A stretch of DNA of 63,562 nt from DATATV01 sp035551355 (GTDB lineage Bacteria > Actinomycetota > Actinomycetes > Mycobacteriales > Pseudonocardiaceae). Location: positions 1 to 63,562 of the forward strand of contig DASZNF010000019.1 of the NCBI GenBank assembly GCA_035551355.1. Direction: 5' to 3'. The notes below the pieces were generated by a model, which was not told where the DNA came from, searched no databases, and saw nothing but the letters and a program-made list of their open reading frames with translations. Position 1 is the stretch's first letter. Each line of letters starts with the position of its first letter. Position numbers and translations under genes: made by a program. This document shows positions 41,641-50,600 of the stretch, one piece after another.

Positions 41641-42842
41641 TGGTTACTCCCGGAGAGGGCGCTGCCGTAGACCGCCCCGGCGATGGGCAGCGGCAGAGTG
41701 GGCAACTGGCCGTTCTGCAAACCTTCGATCACCTGCGCCCCGGTCGGCAGCTTCACCAGTCCCTGCGCCACCGGGGACAGCGCGCCACACGCGGTGGACA
41801 GCACGTCGGGAATGGCGGCCGGGGTGGCCTGTTTGAGCAGCTTGCAGATCTCGACGATGGGCGGGTTGGTCAGCTCGTTGATGTCGGCCCGGGCGTCCAG
41901 CGTGCCGGACGCGGCGTTGTAGGAGTCCACCACGTTGGACAGCGCCAGCGGCGCGGTGTCCAGCACCTCTGACAGCGCCGAGCGCTCGTCCACCAGCGTC
42001 TGGGTCACCCCGACCAGATTGTCCACATTGGACTTCAGGCCGGCCCGGTTGCTGGCGACGAAGTTCTGCACCTGGCCCAGCGTGCTGCCCAGCTGGTTGA
42101 CCGCCGCGGACAGGTTGCCCCGTTCTCCGGACAGGTAGCCGGTCACCTGGGACAGCTGCTGGGCGAAGGTCCGCACGCCGGCGTCGCTGTTGGCCAGCGT
42201 GGTGGTGAAGCTGGCCAGGTTGTCCACGGTGCCGAACAGGTTGTTCTTGTTGGTGTCCAGCGTGGTGGCCAGGTTGGACAGCTGGGTGATGGTGTCGTGC
42301 AGGTTGGTGCCGTTGCCCGACAGGTTGGCCGCCGCCGTGTTGAGCAGGTTGGACAGCGCCCCGTTGGCATTGGCGCCCTGCGGACCGAGATCGGTGGTCA
42401 CCTTGTTCAGGCTGCGGTAGAGCTGGTCCAGCTCGACCGGGGTGGCGGTGCGCTGCTTGGGGATCACCGCGTTGTCGGCCAGCGTCGCCCCGCCGTTGTA
42501 GACCGGCGCGAACTGAACGTACCGGTCGGACACCACCGAGGGCGCCACCACAATGGCGTCGGCGTCGGCCGGGATCCGCACCCCGCGGTCCACCGACATC
42601 TCCACCCGGACCTCGGTGCCGTCCGGGGTGACCGAGTCGATCGAGCCGACCTTCACACCCAGCACGTCCACATCGGACCCGGCGTAGACGCCGATGGCCT
42701 GGTCGAAGTACGCGGTCACCTTGCGGGTGTCCGCGCCCTGGAAGATCCACCACACCACGGCCGCCACGATGAGGGCCAGCACGCAGGCGAAGGCGATGCC
42801 TCGGGCCAGATCCCGCCCGGCGCGGGTCGCGAATCCGCTCAT
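41637..42842 (-). CDS. mceD: MCE family protein, MceD position
   Basis: 401 residues; the ATG at 42842 (MSGFATRAGRDLARGIAFAC) overlaps the mceC stop (ATGA). N-terminal membrane segment, MCE domain with GSDVDVLGVKVGSIDSV, then a helical segment. Part of the Mce tube for lipid/sterol uptake. Confidence 0.9.
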   Translation of the reverse strand: MSGFATRAGRDLARGIAFACVLALIVAAVVWWIFQGADTRKVTAYFDQAIGVYAGSDVDVLGVKVGSIDSVTPDGTEVRVEMSVDRGVRIPADADAIVVAPSVVSDRYVQFAPVYNGGATLADNAVIPKQRTATPVELDQLYRSLNKVTTDLGPQGANANGALSNLLNTAAANLSGNGTNLHDTITQLSNLATTLDTNKNNLFGTVDNLASFTTTLANSDAGVRTFAQQLSQVTGYLSGERGNLSAAVNQLGSTLGQVQNFVASNRAGLKSNVDNLVGVTQTLVDERSALSEVLDTAPLALSNVVDSYNAASGTLDARADINELTNPPIVEICKLLKQATPAAIPDVLSTACGALSPVAQGLVKLPTGAQVIEGLQNGQLPTLPLPIAGAVYGSALSGSNQ

Positions 42843-43825
42843 GATGGCAAGCACCCCTGCTCGTTGATGATGCTGACGGACGGCGGCAGCAGACCGCAGA
42901 TGTAGTTGTCGAACCAGCGCCCGTTACCGGTGGCGTTGGAGAACAACCGCACGAACGGCGCCAGCAGCTGAATGCCGTTGGCCAGGCTGGTCTGGTTGTT
43001 CGACAGCATGGTGGTGAACTGGTTGAGCGAGTTCAGCACCGGCGTGAGCTGCTGCTGGTTGTCGTTGATCAACCCGGACAGCTGGGTGGACAGGTTCTGG
43101 GTCCCGGTGAGCAGCTGGCCGATCGCGTCCTCCCGCGACTGGAGCATGCCCAGCAGCGTGTTGCCGTCGGAGATCAGCTTCTGCACCTCGTTGTCCCGCG
43201 CGGCCAGCGTGCCGGTCACCTGGTTGGTGTTGGCCAGCAGCTGCCCGAGTTCCTGGTCGCGGGAGGCGATCGTCTGAGACAGCGCGGACAGGCCGGACAG
43301 CGCGCTCTTCACCTGGTTCGGGGTGTCGGAGAAGGTCTGCGACAGCACCTGGAAGCTCTGCGCGAGCTGGTTGGTGTTGAGCTGGCCCAGCGTGTTGGAC
43401 AGGCCGGAGAAGGCCTGCAGCACGTCGTAGGGCGAGGTGGTCCGGCTGGTCGGGATCGAAGTGCCCGGGGCGAGCGGCGCCGAACCCTGCGGGTCCAGCG
43501 ACAGGTACTTCGAACCCAGGATCGTCTTGATCTTGATGTCCGCCGTGCTCTGGTCGCCCAGCCAGGCGTTCTTCACCTGGAAGGACACCCTGACGTGGTT
43601 GCCCTCCAGGTCGATCGAGGTCACCTTGCCCACCTTCACCCCGGCGATGCTCACCAGGTCGCCGGTTTTCAGGCCGGCGTCCTCGGTGAAGTCCGCGGTG
43701 TAGGTGGTGCCACCGCCGATGATCGGCAGATCGTCGGAGTAGAACGCGGCCAGCACGGCCAGCAGCAGCACGGCCAGCCCGACGGTGGCGATGGCGTAGG
43801 GATTGCGTTCCCGGAAGGGCTTCAT
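42839..43825 (-). CDS. mceC: MCE family protein, MceC position
   Basis: 328 residues from the ATG at 43825 (MKPFRERNPYAIATVGLAVL), chosen because it gives the same 4-bp ATGA overlap with mceB seen throughout the operon; a GTG three codons upstream is possible. One membrane segment and an MCE domain with GDLVSIAGVKVGKVTSI, followed by a coiled/helical region and a C-terminal Cys pair (YICGLLPP, EQGCLPS). Confidence 0.9.
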   Translation of the reverse strand: MKPFRERNPYAIATVGLAVLLLAVLAAFYSDDLPIIGGGTTYTADFTEDAGLKTGDLVSIAGVKVGKVTSIDLEGNHVRVSFQVKNAWLGDQSTADIKIKTILGSKYLSLDPQGSAPLAPGTSIPTSRTTSPYDVLQAFSGLSNTLGQLNTNQLAQSFQVLSQTFSDTPNQVKSALSGLSALSQTIASRDQELGQLLANTNQVTGTLAARDNEVQKLISDGNTLLGMLQSREDAIGQLLTGTQNLSTQLSGLINDNQQQLTPVLNSLNQFTTMLSNNQTSLANGIQLLAPFVRLFSNATGNGRWFDNYICGLLPPSVSIINEQGCLPS

Positions 43826-44850
43826 CCTTCGCACCTCGCTTGGGTGACCGGTTCCACCGGCAGCGTGACCTGGGGGACCAGCGGAGGAACGCTGACCGTG
43901 CCACTGGCCGAGCAGAGGAAGAAGTTGAACCAGGAGCCGTAGCTGCCGGTCCGCACCAGGTCGGACAGTTTGGTCGGCAGGAACTGCAGGAAGTGCTCCA
44001 CCGTGCCCTGGTTGGCGTTGAGGTTGTTCACCAGGGAGCCCAGGTTGCCGATGTCCTGCTTCAACGGCTGGCGACCGACGTCCAGCAGGCCGGCCGTGGT
44101 GTCGGCCAGGTTGCCCAGATCGCCGATGGCGTCGCTGATCGGCTGCCGGTCCGCGGCCAGCCCGGACACCAACTGCTGCAGCGTGGTGATCAGCCCGGAC
44201 AGCTGGGTGGAGTGCTGGTTGACCGTGTTCAGCGTGGTGTTCAGGTTGTCGATGACCTGACCGATCACCTGGTCCTTGTCGGCGATCGTGGAGGTCAGCG
44301 ACGCGGTGGAGGACAGCAGCGAGTCGATCGTGCCGCCCTCGCCCTGGAACACCTGGATGATCTCGTAGGACAGCTGGTTCACGTCGTTGGGCGAGAGCGC
44401 CTGGAACAACGGCTGGAAACCGTTGAACAGCTCGGTCAGATCCAGCGCCGGCTTGGTCTGCGCCAACGGGATCGACCCGCCCGGGGCCAGCGTCTTGTTG
44501 ATGTCGCCGATGCCCTGCTCCAGGTCGATGTAGCGCTGCCCGACCAGGTTGCGGTACTTGATGATGGCCTGCACCGAGGCGGGCAGCGTCACGTCGGACT
44601 CGACGCTGAACTGCACCTCGGCCTGGCGGCGGTCGACGATGTCGATGGACTTCACCTGGCCCACCTTCACGCCGGCGATGCGGATGTCGTCACCGGTGTT
44701 GAGCGAGCTGACGTCGGAGAACCGGGCCGAATAGGTGTCGGTGCCGCCGAAGCTGACGTTGGCGATGGTCAACCCGAGAATCGCGGTGGCGAGCACCGTG
44801 ATCACCACGAAGATGACCAGTTTGGTCAGCGGGCCTGCGATGCTCCTCAC
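43822..44850 (-). CDS. mceB: MCE family protein, MceB position
   Basis: 342 residues from the GTG at 44850 (MRSIAGPLTKLVIFVVITVL), overlapping the mceA stop (GTGA). Membrane segment, MCE domain with GDDIRIAGVKVGQVKSI and a helical region; conserved IIKYRNLVGQRYIDLEQG motif shared by MceB proteins. Confidence 0.9.
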   Translation of the reverse strand: MRSIAGPLTKLVIFVVITVLATAILGLTIANVSFGGTDTYSARFSDVSSLNTGDDIRIAGVKVGQVKSIDIVDRRQAEVQFSVESDVTLPASVQAIIKYRNLVGQRYIDLEQGIGDINKTLAPGGSIPLAQTKPALDLTELFNGFQPLFQALSPNDVNQLSYEIIQVFQGEGGTIDSLLSSTASLTSTIADKDQVIGQVIDNLNTTLNTVNQHSTQLSGLITTLQQLVSGLAADRQPISDAIGDLGNLADTTAGLLDVGRQPLKQDIGNLGSLVNNLNANQGTVEHFLQFLPTKLSDLVRTGSYGSWFNFFLCSASGTVSVPPLVPQVTLPVEPVTQARCEG

Positions 44851-46178
44851 TTCAACGTCACCTCCGTTCCACGGAAGAGCGGCCCGACCAGCAGGCTGGA
44901 CCACTGCGGCACGCCGGCGTTGGACACGCCGAGGCTCGGTGCGATCAATTCGGCCAAGAAGCCCTCCTCAGCCGCGGAGTTCGGCAGGCCGGTGCCCTGG
45001 TTGTAGGACTGGGTGTTGGTGCTGGAGTCGGACGAGGGGAGCAGGCCCTGACTCGAGGTGTCGGCCGCGGGCGGCGAGGTCGAGCCGTCCTTGAGCGGGC
45101 CGTCCGGCGCGTACTGCGGGAACGGTCCGGACAGGTTGACGTCGTAGCAGCGCGGACCGCGGTTGTCCTGGTAGGCCGGTTCGTCCTGGCCGGCCACGTA
45201 CGCGCCGCGGCTGACCGAGACCTCGATGGTGGCGTGCAGGCCGGGCTGGTTGGTGCCCACCCCGAACGCCTTGTTCAGCCGGTTCTCGTCGGTGACCATC
45301 TGCTTGAGGAAGCAGGGGTACTCCGGCGAGTAGCGCGACAGCACGTCCAGCGTTGGCACGCTGGCCGAGGACACCTGGATCAGGTTGTTCTCGTTGGCCT
45401 GCAGGAAGTTGGTCAGCGTGTCCGACGCGGTGGTCAGCGTGCCGTACAGGTTCTGCAGGTTGGTCTTCTGATCGACCAGCGTCTGCGAGGTCGTCGTCAG
45501 ATTGTTCAGCGCGTTGAGCAGGTGCGGCGCCGCCTGGTTGTAGACGTTGGACACCTTGGCCAGCTCGGACAGGTCGTGCTCGATGGTGGGCAGCTGCGGA
45601 TTGAGCTGACCCACGTAGTTGCCCAGCTGAGCCAGCGTGTTGCCCAGTTCCTGGCCGCGACCGGACAGCGCCTGCGAGACCGCGGTCAGGGTGACCGACA
45701 GCTTCTGCGGCTGCACCGCCTGCAGCACCGGCATCAGGTCGTCCAGCACCGTCTCCACCTCGATACCGGTGGACGAGCGGTCCTCGTCGATGGTGGCGCC
45801 GTTGGCCAGGTGGCCGGCCGGCGAGTTCGGGATCTCCAGATCCACGTACTTCTCGCCGAACAGCGTCTTGGGCAGCAGCATCGCGCTCACGTTGCCCGGG
45901 ATCAGCGACACCTTGTCCGGCTGCAGCTCCAGCGTCAGGTTGGCGCCGCTGCCGGTGGAGGAGATCGCCTTGACCGTGCCGACCTGCATACCGCGCACCT
46001 TGACGTCGGCGCCCGGGGTCATCTCGTTGCCCGCGTGGTCGGTCTGCAGGCTGACCTGCACCACCGGGGTGAACGCCTGGTTGTAGAACAGGACGGTCAC
46101 CGCGATGAACGCGCCGATCAGCGCGATCAGCAGCAAGCCGAGCAGGCGTCGGCGGATGGTCGTGATCGCCCCGCTCAT
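44847..46178 (-). CDS. mceA: MCE family protein, MceA position
   Basis: 443 residues, MSGAITTIRRRLLGLLLIAL. Membrane segment, MCE domain (about residues 38-118; GADVKVRGMQVGTVKAI and LLPKTLFGEKYVDLEIPNSP), long helical region and a Ser/Pro-rich C-terminal tail. First of the six MCE proteins; ATGA overlap with yrbEB. Confidence 0.92.
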   Translation of the reverse strand: MSGAITTIRRRLLGLLLIALIGAFIAVTVLFYNQAFTPVVQVSLQTDHAGNEMTPGADVKVRGMQVGTVKAISSTGSGANLTLELQPDKVSLIPGNVSAMLLPKTLFGEKYVDLEIPNSPAGHLANGATIDEDRSSTGIEVETVLDDLMPVLQAVQPQKLSVTLTAVSQALSGRGQELGNTLAQLGNYVGQLNPQLPTIEHDLSELAKVSNVYNQAAPHLLNALNNLTTTSQTLVDQKTNLQNLYGTLTTASDTLTNFLQANENNLIQVSSASVPTLDVLSRYSPEYPCFLKQMVTDENRLNKAFGVGTNQPGLHATIEVSVSRGAYVAGQDEPAYQDNRGPRCYDVNLSGPFPQYAPDGPLKDGSTSPPAADTSSQGLLPSSDSSTNTQSYNQGTGLPNSAAEEGFLAELIAPSLGVSNAGVPQWSSLLVGPLFRGTEVTLK

Positions 46179-47014
46179 CCTGAAATCACCACCGTCGTGG
46201 TCGTGCCCCAGATGGCCAGGGACAGGAACAGGTCAAGCACGTTGATCGCGACGATCGCGGTGCGCACAGCACGCCCGACAGCGAGACCCACTCCGGCAGG
46301 CCCGCCGCTGGCCCGGTAGCCGAAGTAGCAGTGCGTCATGATCACCACGACCGCGAAGATCAGCACCTTGCCGAAGGACCACAACACGTCCTCGGGTGGC
46401 AGGAACAGATTGAAGTAGTGGTCGTAGGTGCCCGCGGACTGTCCGTAGAACAGCACGGTGATCTCGCGGGAAGCCACATAGGAGGTGAGCAGGCCGATCA
46501 CGTACAGCGGGATCACCGCGATGAAGCCGGCGATCATCCGGGTGGTGGCCAGGTAGGGCAGGCTGGGCACGCCCATCACCTCAAGCGCGTCCACCTCCTC
46601 GGAGATCCGCATCGCGCCCAGCTGCGCGGTGAACCCGGAGCCCACCGTCGCCGAGAGCGCGAGACCCGCCACCAGCGGGGCGATCTCGCGGGTGTTGAAG
46701 TACGCCGAGATGAACCCGGTGAACGCCGCGGTGCCCAGCTGGTTGAGTGCGGAGTACCCCTGCAGGCCGACGACCACGCCGGTGAACACGGTCATGCCGA
46801 CCATGACGCCGACCGTGCCGCCGATGACCGCCAGCGCGCCGGAGCCGAAGCTCACCTCGGCCAGCAGCCGCAGGATCTCCTTCATGTACCGGCGCAGCGC
46901 GCGCGGCGTCCAGGCCAGTGTCTTGAGGTAGAACGCCATCTGGTCGCCGAGCATGTCCAGCGTCTGCAGCGGCCGGTTGACCACGTAGCGGGCCCGCTCC
47001 GAAATCGTCGTCAT
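46175..47014 (-). CDS. yrbEB: MlaE/YrbE family ABC transporter permease (YrbEB)
   Basis: 279 residues with about five to six membrane segments; the MlaE signature is EEVDALEVMGVPSLPYLATT. Forms with YrbEA the membrane channel of the Mce importer, powered by Mkl. Four bases downstream of yrbEA. Confidence 0.93.
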   Translation of the reverse strand: MTTISERARYVVNRPLQTLDMLGDQMAFYLKTLAWTPRALRRYMKEILRLLAEVSFGSGALAVIGGTVGVMVGMTVFTGVVVGLQGYSALNQLGTAAFTGFISAYFNTREIAPLVAGLALSATVGSGFTAQLGAMRISEEVDALEVMGVPSLPYLATTRMIAGFIAVIPLYVIGLLTSYVASREITVLFYGQSAGTYDHYFNLFLPPEDVLWSFGKVLIFAVVVIMTHCYFGYRASGGPAGVGLAVGRAVRTAIVAINVLDLFLSLAIWGTTTTVVISG

Positions 47015-47018
47015 GGCT

Positions 47019-47807
47019 TCAGCCGATCTTCGACGGGACGAGCTGCAGGTAGATCGTGGTGAGCACGAAGTTCACCAGGAACAGCAGCAGGAAGGTGACG
47101 ACCACGGACTGGTTGACCGCCTCGCCGACCCCTTTCGGGCCGGGCGCGGGGTGCAGGCCCCGGTAGGCCGCGACGATCCCGGCGATGAAACCGAAGATCA
47201 CCGCCTTGAGCTCGCCGATCCACAGGTCGGGCAGCTGGGCCAGGGCGTTGAAGCTGGCCAGGTACGCACCCGGCGTGCCGCCCTGCATGACCACGTTGAA
47301 GAAGTAGCCGCCCAGCACGCCGACCACCGAGACCATGCCGTTGAGCAGCAGGGCGATCAGCATGGAGGCCAGCACCCGGGGCACGATCAGCCGCTGGACG
47401 GGGGAGACGCCCAGCACCTCCATCGCGTCGATCTCTTCGCGGATGGTCCGGGCGCCGATGTCGGCGCAGATCGCCGAACCGCCCGCACCGGCCACCAGCA
47501 ACGCGGTGACCAGCGGGCTGGCCTGTTGGATGATGGCCAGCACGCTGGCCGCGCCGGTGAACGACTGCGCGCCCAGCTGCCGGGTCAGCGAACCGAGCTG
47601 CAGCGCGATCACCGCGCCGAAGGGAATGGACACCAGCGCCGTGGGCAGGATCGTCACGCTCGCGACGAACCAGCACTGCTGTATGAACTCCCGGGTCTGG
47701 AACGGGCGCCGGAAGATGTTGGCCGACACGTCCAGCCCGAGGGCGAACAACCGGCCGGTCTCCCGAATCGCGCCCGCGCCCGGGAACTGGGTGGAACGAG
47801 TGGTCAC
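47019..47807 (-). CDS. yrbEA: MlaE/YrbE family ABC transporter permease (YrbEA)
   Basis: 262 residues from the GTG at 47807, overlapping the mkl stop (GTGA). Membrane segments and the MlaE signature REEIDAMEVLGVSPVQRLIV. Partner permease of YrbEB in the Mce lipid importer. Confidence 0.93.
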   Translation of the reverse strand: MTTRSTQFPGAGAIRETGRLFALGLDVSANIFRRPFQTREFIQQCWFVASVTILPTALVSIPFGAVIALQLGSLTRQLGAQSFTGAASVLAIIQQASPLVTALLVAGAGGSAICADIGARTIREEIDAMEVLGVSPVQRLIVPRVLASMLIALLLNGMVSVVGVLGGYFFNVVMQGGTPGAYLASFNALAQLPDLWIGELKAVIFGFIAGIVAAYRGLHPAPGPKGVGEAVNQSVVVTFLLLFLVNFVLTTIYLQLVPSKIG

Positions 47808-48988
47808 CGAGGCCCACCCTCGCGGCCGGTCTGCCAACCGGAGTCGGGCAGTTGCGCGATGTTCTGCGTGGGCAGCTCACCCTGGAAGCCCGAACCCTGC
47901 GCCGGACCGTTGCCCCGGGGCCGCGGGCTGGGCCGGCCGCCGTAGGGCCGCGCCTGCGCGGTGTCCCGGGCGCCGACGCCGGCCGGAATCCGGTAGCGCT
48001 GGCGGTCGGCGGGCGAGAGCGATTCGATGATGGCCTGCTGGGCGTTGGGCGGCAGGGTGTGCAGGATCTGCATCACCCGGTCCTTGCGCCGCTGCACCGC
48101 CGCCCGCTCGGGCAGGCCCGGGGTCGGCTGCAGCTGCGGCACGATCCCGCCCATCTCCTCGTCGGACCCGCCGTCGGAGTGACCGGCGTCGATGTCGGCC
48201 TGCTCGCGGGCCATGGTGGCCGCGTCCTTCTCCTCGGACATGCCGATCGGGCCGATCCGCCGTCCGTTGAGGAACTGCGACACCACCGGCTCCTCGGAGG
48301 TCAGCAGCACCTCGCGCGGGCCGAACATCACCAGTTCGCGGCGGAACAGCATGCCGATGTTGTCCGGCACCGTCCTGGCGATGTTGATGTTGTGCGTGAC
48401 GATCAGGATCGTCGCGTCGATCTGCGAGTTCAGATCGACCAGCAGCTGGGAGATGTAGGCCGTGCGGACCGGGTCCAGACCGGAGTCCGGCTCGTCGCAC
48501 AGGATGATCTCCGGGTCCAGCACCAGCGCCCGGGCCAACCCGGCGCGCTTGCGCATACCACCGGAGATCTCACCGGGCAGTTTCCGCTCGGTGCCGGCCA
48601 GGCCGACCATCTCCATCTTTTCCAGCACGATGCGCCGGATCTCGGCCTCCGTCTTGCGGGTGTGTTCCCGCAGCGGGAAGGCGATGTTGTCGAACAGGCT
48701 CATCGACCCGAACAACGCGCCGTCCTGGAACAGCACGCCGAACAGTTTTCTGGTCTCGTAGAGCTTGTGCTCCGAGCACCGCACGATGTCCACGCCGTTG
48801 ATCGTGCAGCTGCCGCGCTCAGGCTTGAGCAGGCCGATCATCGACTTGAGAAACACCGATTTGCCCGTGCCGGACGGGCCCAACATGACGGACACCTCAC
48901 CGGCAGGCAGCGTGAGGCTCACATCCCGCCAGATGGCCTGCCGACCGAAGGACTTGGTGAGTCCTTCGACCACCACCTCGACGCCCAT
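47804..48988 (-). CDS. mkl: Mce transporter ATPase Mkl (MceG)
   Basis: 394-residue ABC ATPase that energises Mce-dependent lipid uptake. Walker A GPSGTGKS (about residue 37-44), signature ISGGMRKRAGLARAL, Walker B IILCDEPDSGLDPV, H-loop IVTHNIN. After the ABC domain (about residue 245) an extension of about 150 residues follows with RVMQILHTLPPNAQQAIIES and a Pro/Gly/Arg-rich end, as in mycobacterial Mkl. Here it is the first gene of an 11-gene mce operon with 4-bp overlaps. Confidence 0.95.
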   Translation of the reverse strand: MGVEVVVEGLTKSFGRQAIWRDVSLTLPAGEVSVMLGPSGTGKSVFLKSMIGLLKPERGSCTINGVDIVRCSEHKLYETRKLFGVLFQDGALFGSMSLFDNIAFPLREHTRKTEAEIRRIVLEKMEMVGLAGTERKLPGEISGGMRKRAGLARALVLDPEIILCDEPDSGLDPVRTAYISQLLVDLNSQIDATILIVTHNINIARTVPDNIGMLFRRELVMFGPREVLLTSEEPVVSQFLNGRRIGPIGMSEEKDAATMAREQADIDAGHSDGGSDEEMGGIVPQLQPTPGLPERAAVQRRKDRVMQILHTLPPNAQQAIIESLSPADRQRYRIPAGVGARDTAQARPYGGRPSPRPRGNGPAQGSGFQGELPTQNIAQLPDSGWQTGREGGPR

Positions 48989-49220
48989 CAGTCCTCCCGG
49001 ATCGCAGTTCGTCGTCAGACTTCTCGCCGTCGCGTGATACCGCGACAGTGATCCCGCGCAGCACGGGAAGACGCCGAATGAGTGACGTCATGTCCAGTGC
49101 AACGATCGCAAGGCGGGTAGGTTACCCGTCAGTTGTGATCACGTTGCCAGGGGTAGTGACGCAGCCCACTCAAGGTTCCCGCCGGGAAACCGTAACGTCC
49201 CCACTCTCCGTACACGATCA
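48989..49220 (-). promoter_or_regulatory. mkl-mce operon upstream region with palindrome
   Basis: Non-coding stretch upstream of mkl. A palindrome CGGGTA-GGT-TACCCG lies at 49114-49128, about 125 bp before the mkl start, and could be an operator for a dimeric regulator. No regulator gene is adjacent. I found no confident -10/-35 pair. Together with the rplL terminators it fills the 333 bp between mkl and rplL. Confidence 0.4.
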
Positions 49221-49250
49221 GGGGCCGTCACCCGGATGGGTGACGGCCCC
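49221..49250 (-). terminator. Second hairpin after rplL
   Basis: GGGGCCGTCACCC (49221-49233) pairs perfectly with GGGTGACGGCCCC (49238-49250), 13 bp with a 4-nt loop. Back-up terminator of the rplJ-rplL unit, separating it from mkl. Confidence 0.75.
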
Positions 49251-49257
49251 TGGTACA

Positions 49258-49294
49258 AAGGAACGCTTTGCGGTTAGACCGCAAAGCGTTCCTT
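49258..49294 (-). terminator. First hairpin after rplL
   Basis: Perfect 17-bp stem (49258-49274 with 49278-49294) and only a 3-nt loop, 27 bp after the rplL stop; on the minus strand it ends ...CGTTCCTTTG. Unlike most terminators here it is AT-containing (core AACGCTTTGCGGT). Confidence 0.75.
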
Positions 49295-49321
49295 GATCAA
49301 GCCGCGGCTAGGCCGCTGTGC

Positions 49322-49711
49322 TCACTTGACGGAGATCTTGGCGCCCGCGGCTTCCAGCTTCTCCTTGGCGGCGTCGGCCTGGTCCTTGGCGACCTTCTCC
49401 AGGATCGGCTTCGGGGCGGCCTCGACCAGCTCCTTCGCCTCCTTCAGGCCCAGCCCGGAGACGACCTCGCGGACGACCTTGATGACCTGGATCTTCTTGT
49501 CGCCGGCGTTCTCCAGAACGACGTCGAACTCGCTCTGCTCCTCGACGGCCTCGGCGGCGGCGCCGGGCGCACCCGGGGCGGCGGCCACGGCGACCGGAGC
49601 GGCCGCGGTGACGTCGAAGGTGTCCTCGAACTGCTTCACGAACTCGGAGAGCTCCAGCAGGGTCATTTCCTTGAACGCGTCGAGCAGCTCGTCCGTGCTC
49701 AGCTTCGCCAT
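49322..49711 (-). CDS. rplL: 50S ribosomal protein L7/L12
   Basis: Stalk protein that recruits translation factors. The ATG at 49711 with AGGAAGG upstream gives 129 residues (MAKLSTDELLDAFKEMTLLE): N-terminal dimerisation domain, Ala/Pro/Gly hinge (AAAPVAVAAAPGAPGAAAEA), and the C-terminal factor-binding domain (KIQVIKVVREVVSGLGLKEA). Follows rplJ. Confidence 0.98.
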   Translation of the reverse strand: MAKLSTDELLDAFKEMTLLELSEFVKQFEDTFDVTAAAPVAVAAAPGAPGAAAEAVEEQSEFDVVLENAGDKKIQVIKVVREVVSGLGLKEAKELVEAAPKPILEKVAKDQADAAKEKLEAAGAKISVK

Positions 49712-49777
49712 TATGGCGTTCCTTCCTAAGCGACGTGTCCGCGAACGCGCGGGCACGGGTATCTGGTGGGGTGGTGC

Positions 49778-50332
49778 TCAGCTCTCCGAGCTGTCGGCTG
49801 CTGCCTCGGCGGGGGCGTCGGCGGCCTTCTTGTCCTGCAGTGCGGCGGCCAGCCGGGCGACCTGCGACGCCGGAGCGTTGAACAGGCCGGCGGCCTTGGT
49901 CAGGTTGCCCTTCATCGCGCCGGCCAGCTTGGCCAGCAGGACCTCGCGCGAGTCGAGGTCGGCGATCTTGGCGACCTCGTCCACGGACAGCGCGCGGCCG
50001 TCCATGTAGCCACCCTTGATGACCAGCGCCTTGTGTTCCTTGGCGAAGTCACGCAGAGCCTTGGCCGCGTCGACCGGCTCGCCCTTGACAAAGGCGATGG
50101 CGGTCGGGCCGACGAACAGGTCAGCCAGACCCTGCACGCCCGCGTTCTCCGCGGCCCGCTGCACCAGCGTGTTCTTCGCAACCCGGTAGTTGACGCCATC
50201 GCCAAGGCTGCGACGCAGGGTGGAGAGCTGCGCCATGGAAAGCCCACGGTATTCAGTAACGACAGCGGCCGAGCTGTCGCGGAACTTGCCCGCGATCTCG
50301 TCGACGGCGTCCACCTTGTCGGGCCTCGCCAC
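49778..50332 (-). CDS. rplJ: 50S ribosomal protein L10
   Basis: Stalk base protein carrying L7/L12 dimers. 184 residues from a GTG start (MARPDKVDAVDEIAGKFRDS), with VVTEYRGLSMAQLSTLRRSL and a C-terminal helix for L12 binding. Preceded by a structured leader. Confidence 0.97.
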   Translation of the reverse strand: MARPDKVDAVDEIAGKFRDSSAAVVTEYRGLSMAQLSTLRRSLGDGVNYRVAKNTLVQRAAENAGVQGLADLFVGPTAIAFVKGEPVDAAKALRDFAKEHKALVIKGGYMDGRALSVDEVAKIADLDSREVLLAKLAGAMKGNLTKAAGLFNAPASQVARLAAALQDKKAADAPAEAAADSSES

Positions 50333-50569
50333 GGTCGCCTCCTTTCTCCGTCTTCGTTGGTGCCGGGTGGTGACCGTGAGTGGTCACCGGCCCCGGAGAC
50401 GACGAACGCCCCGGCGCAGGGCACGGGGCGTGAGAAAGGGCGCGGGCAGGCGCACCTCGACTAGCCTCGTCCTACCTGCGCGGGCCGCCCGCGATCAGCG
50501 GGGCCTTCGTCCCCCTGCCTTTTCGGGCAGGGAAAGACCAGCGGTCTTTGGTGGAACGTGGCCATCATA
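50333..50569 (-). promoter_or_regulatory. Putative L10 leader and promoter
   Basis: A -10 hexamer TATGAT (50564-50569, minus) is followed by a leader of about 220 nt with stable hairpins: AAAGACC-agc-GGTCTTT (50533-50549) and CCCTGCC ... GGCAGGG (50513-50532). Position and structure resemble the L10 leader RNA by which L10(L12)4 represses its own operon; no -35 match at normal spacing. Confidence 0.55.
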
Positions 50570-50600
50570 CACACGTGACCGGCCGTGGGGTGGTCACGGC

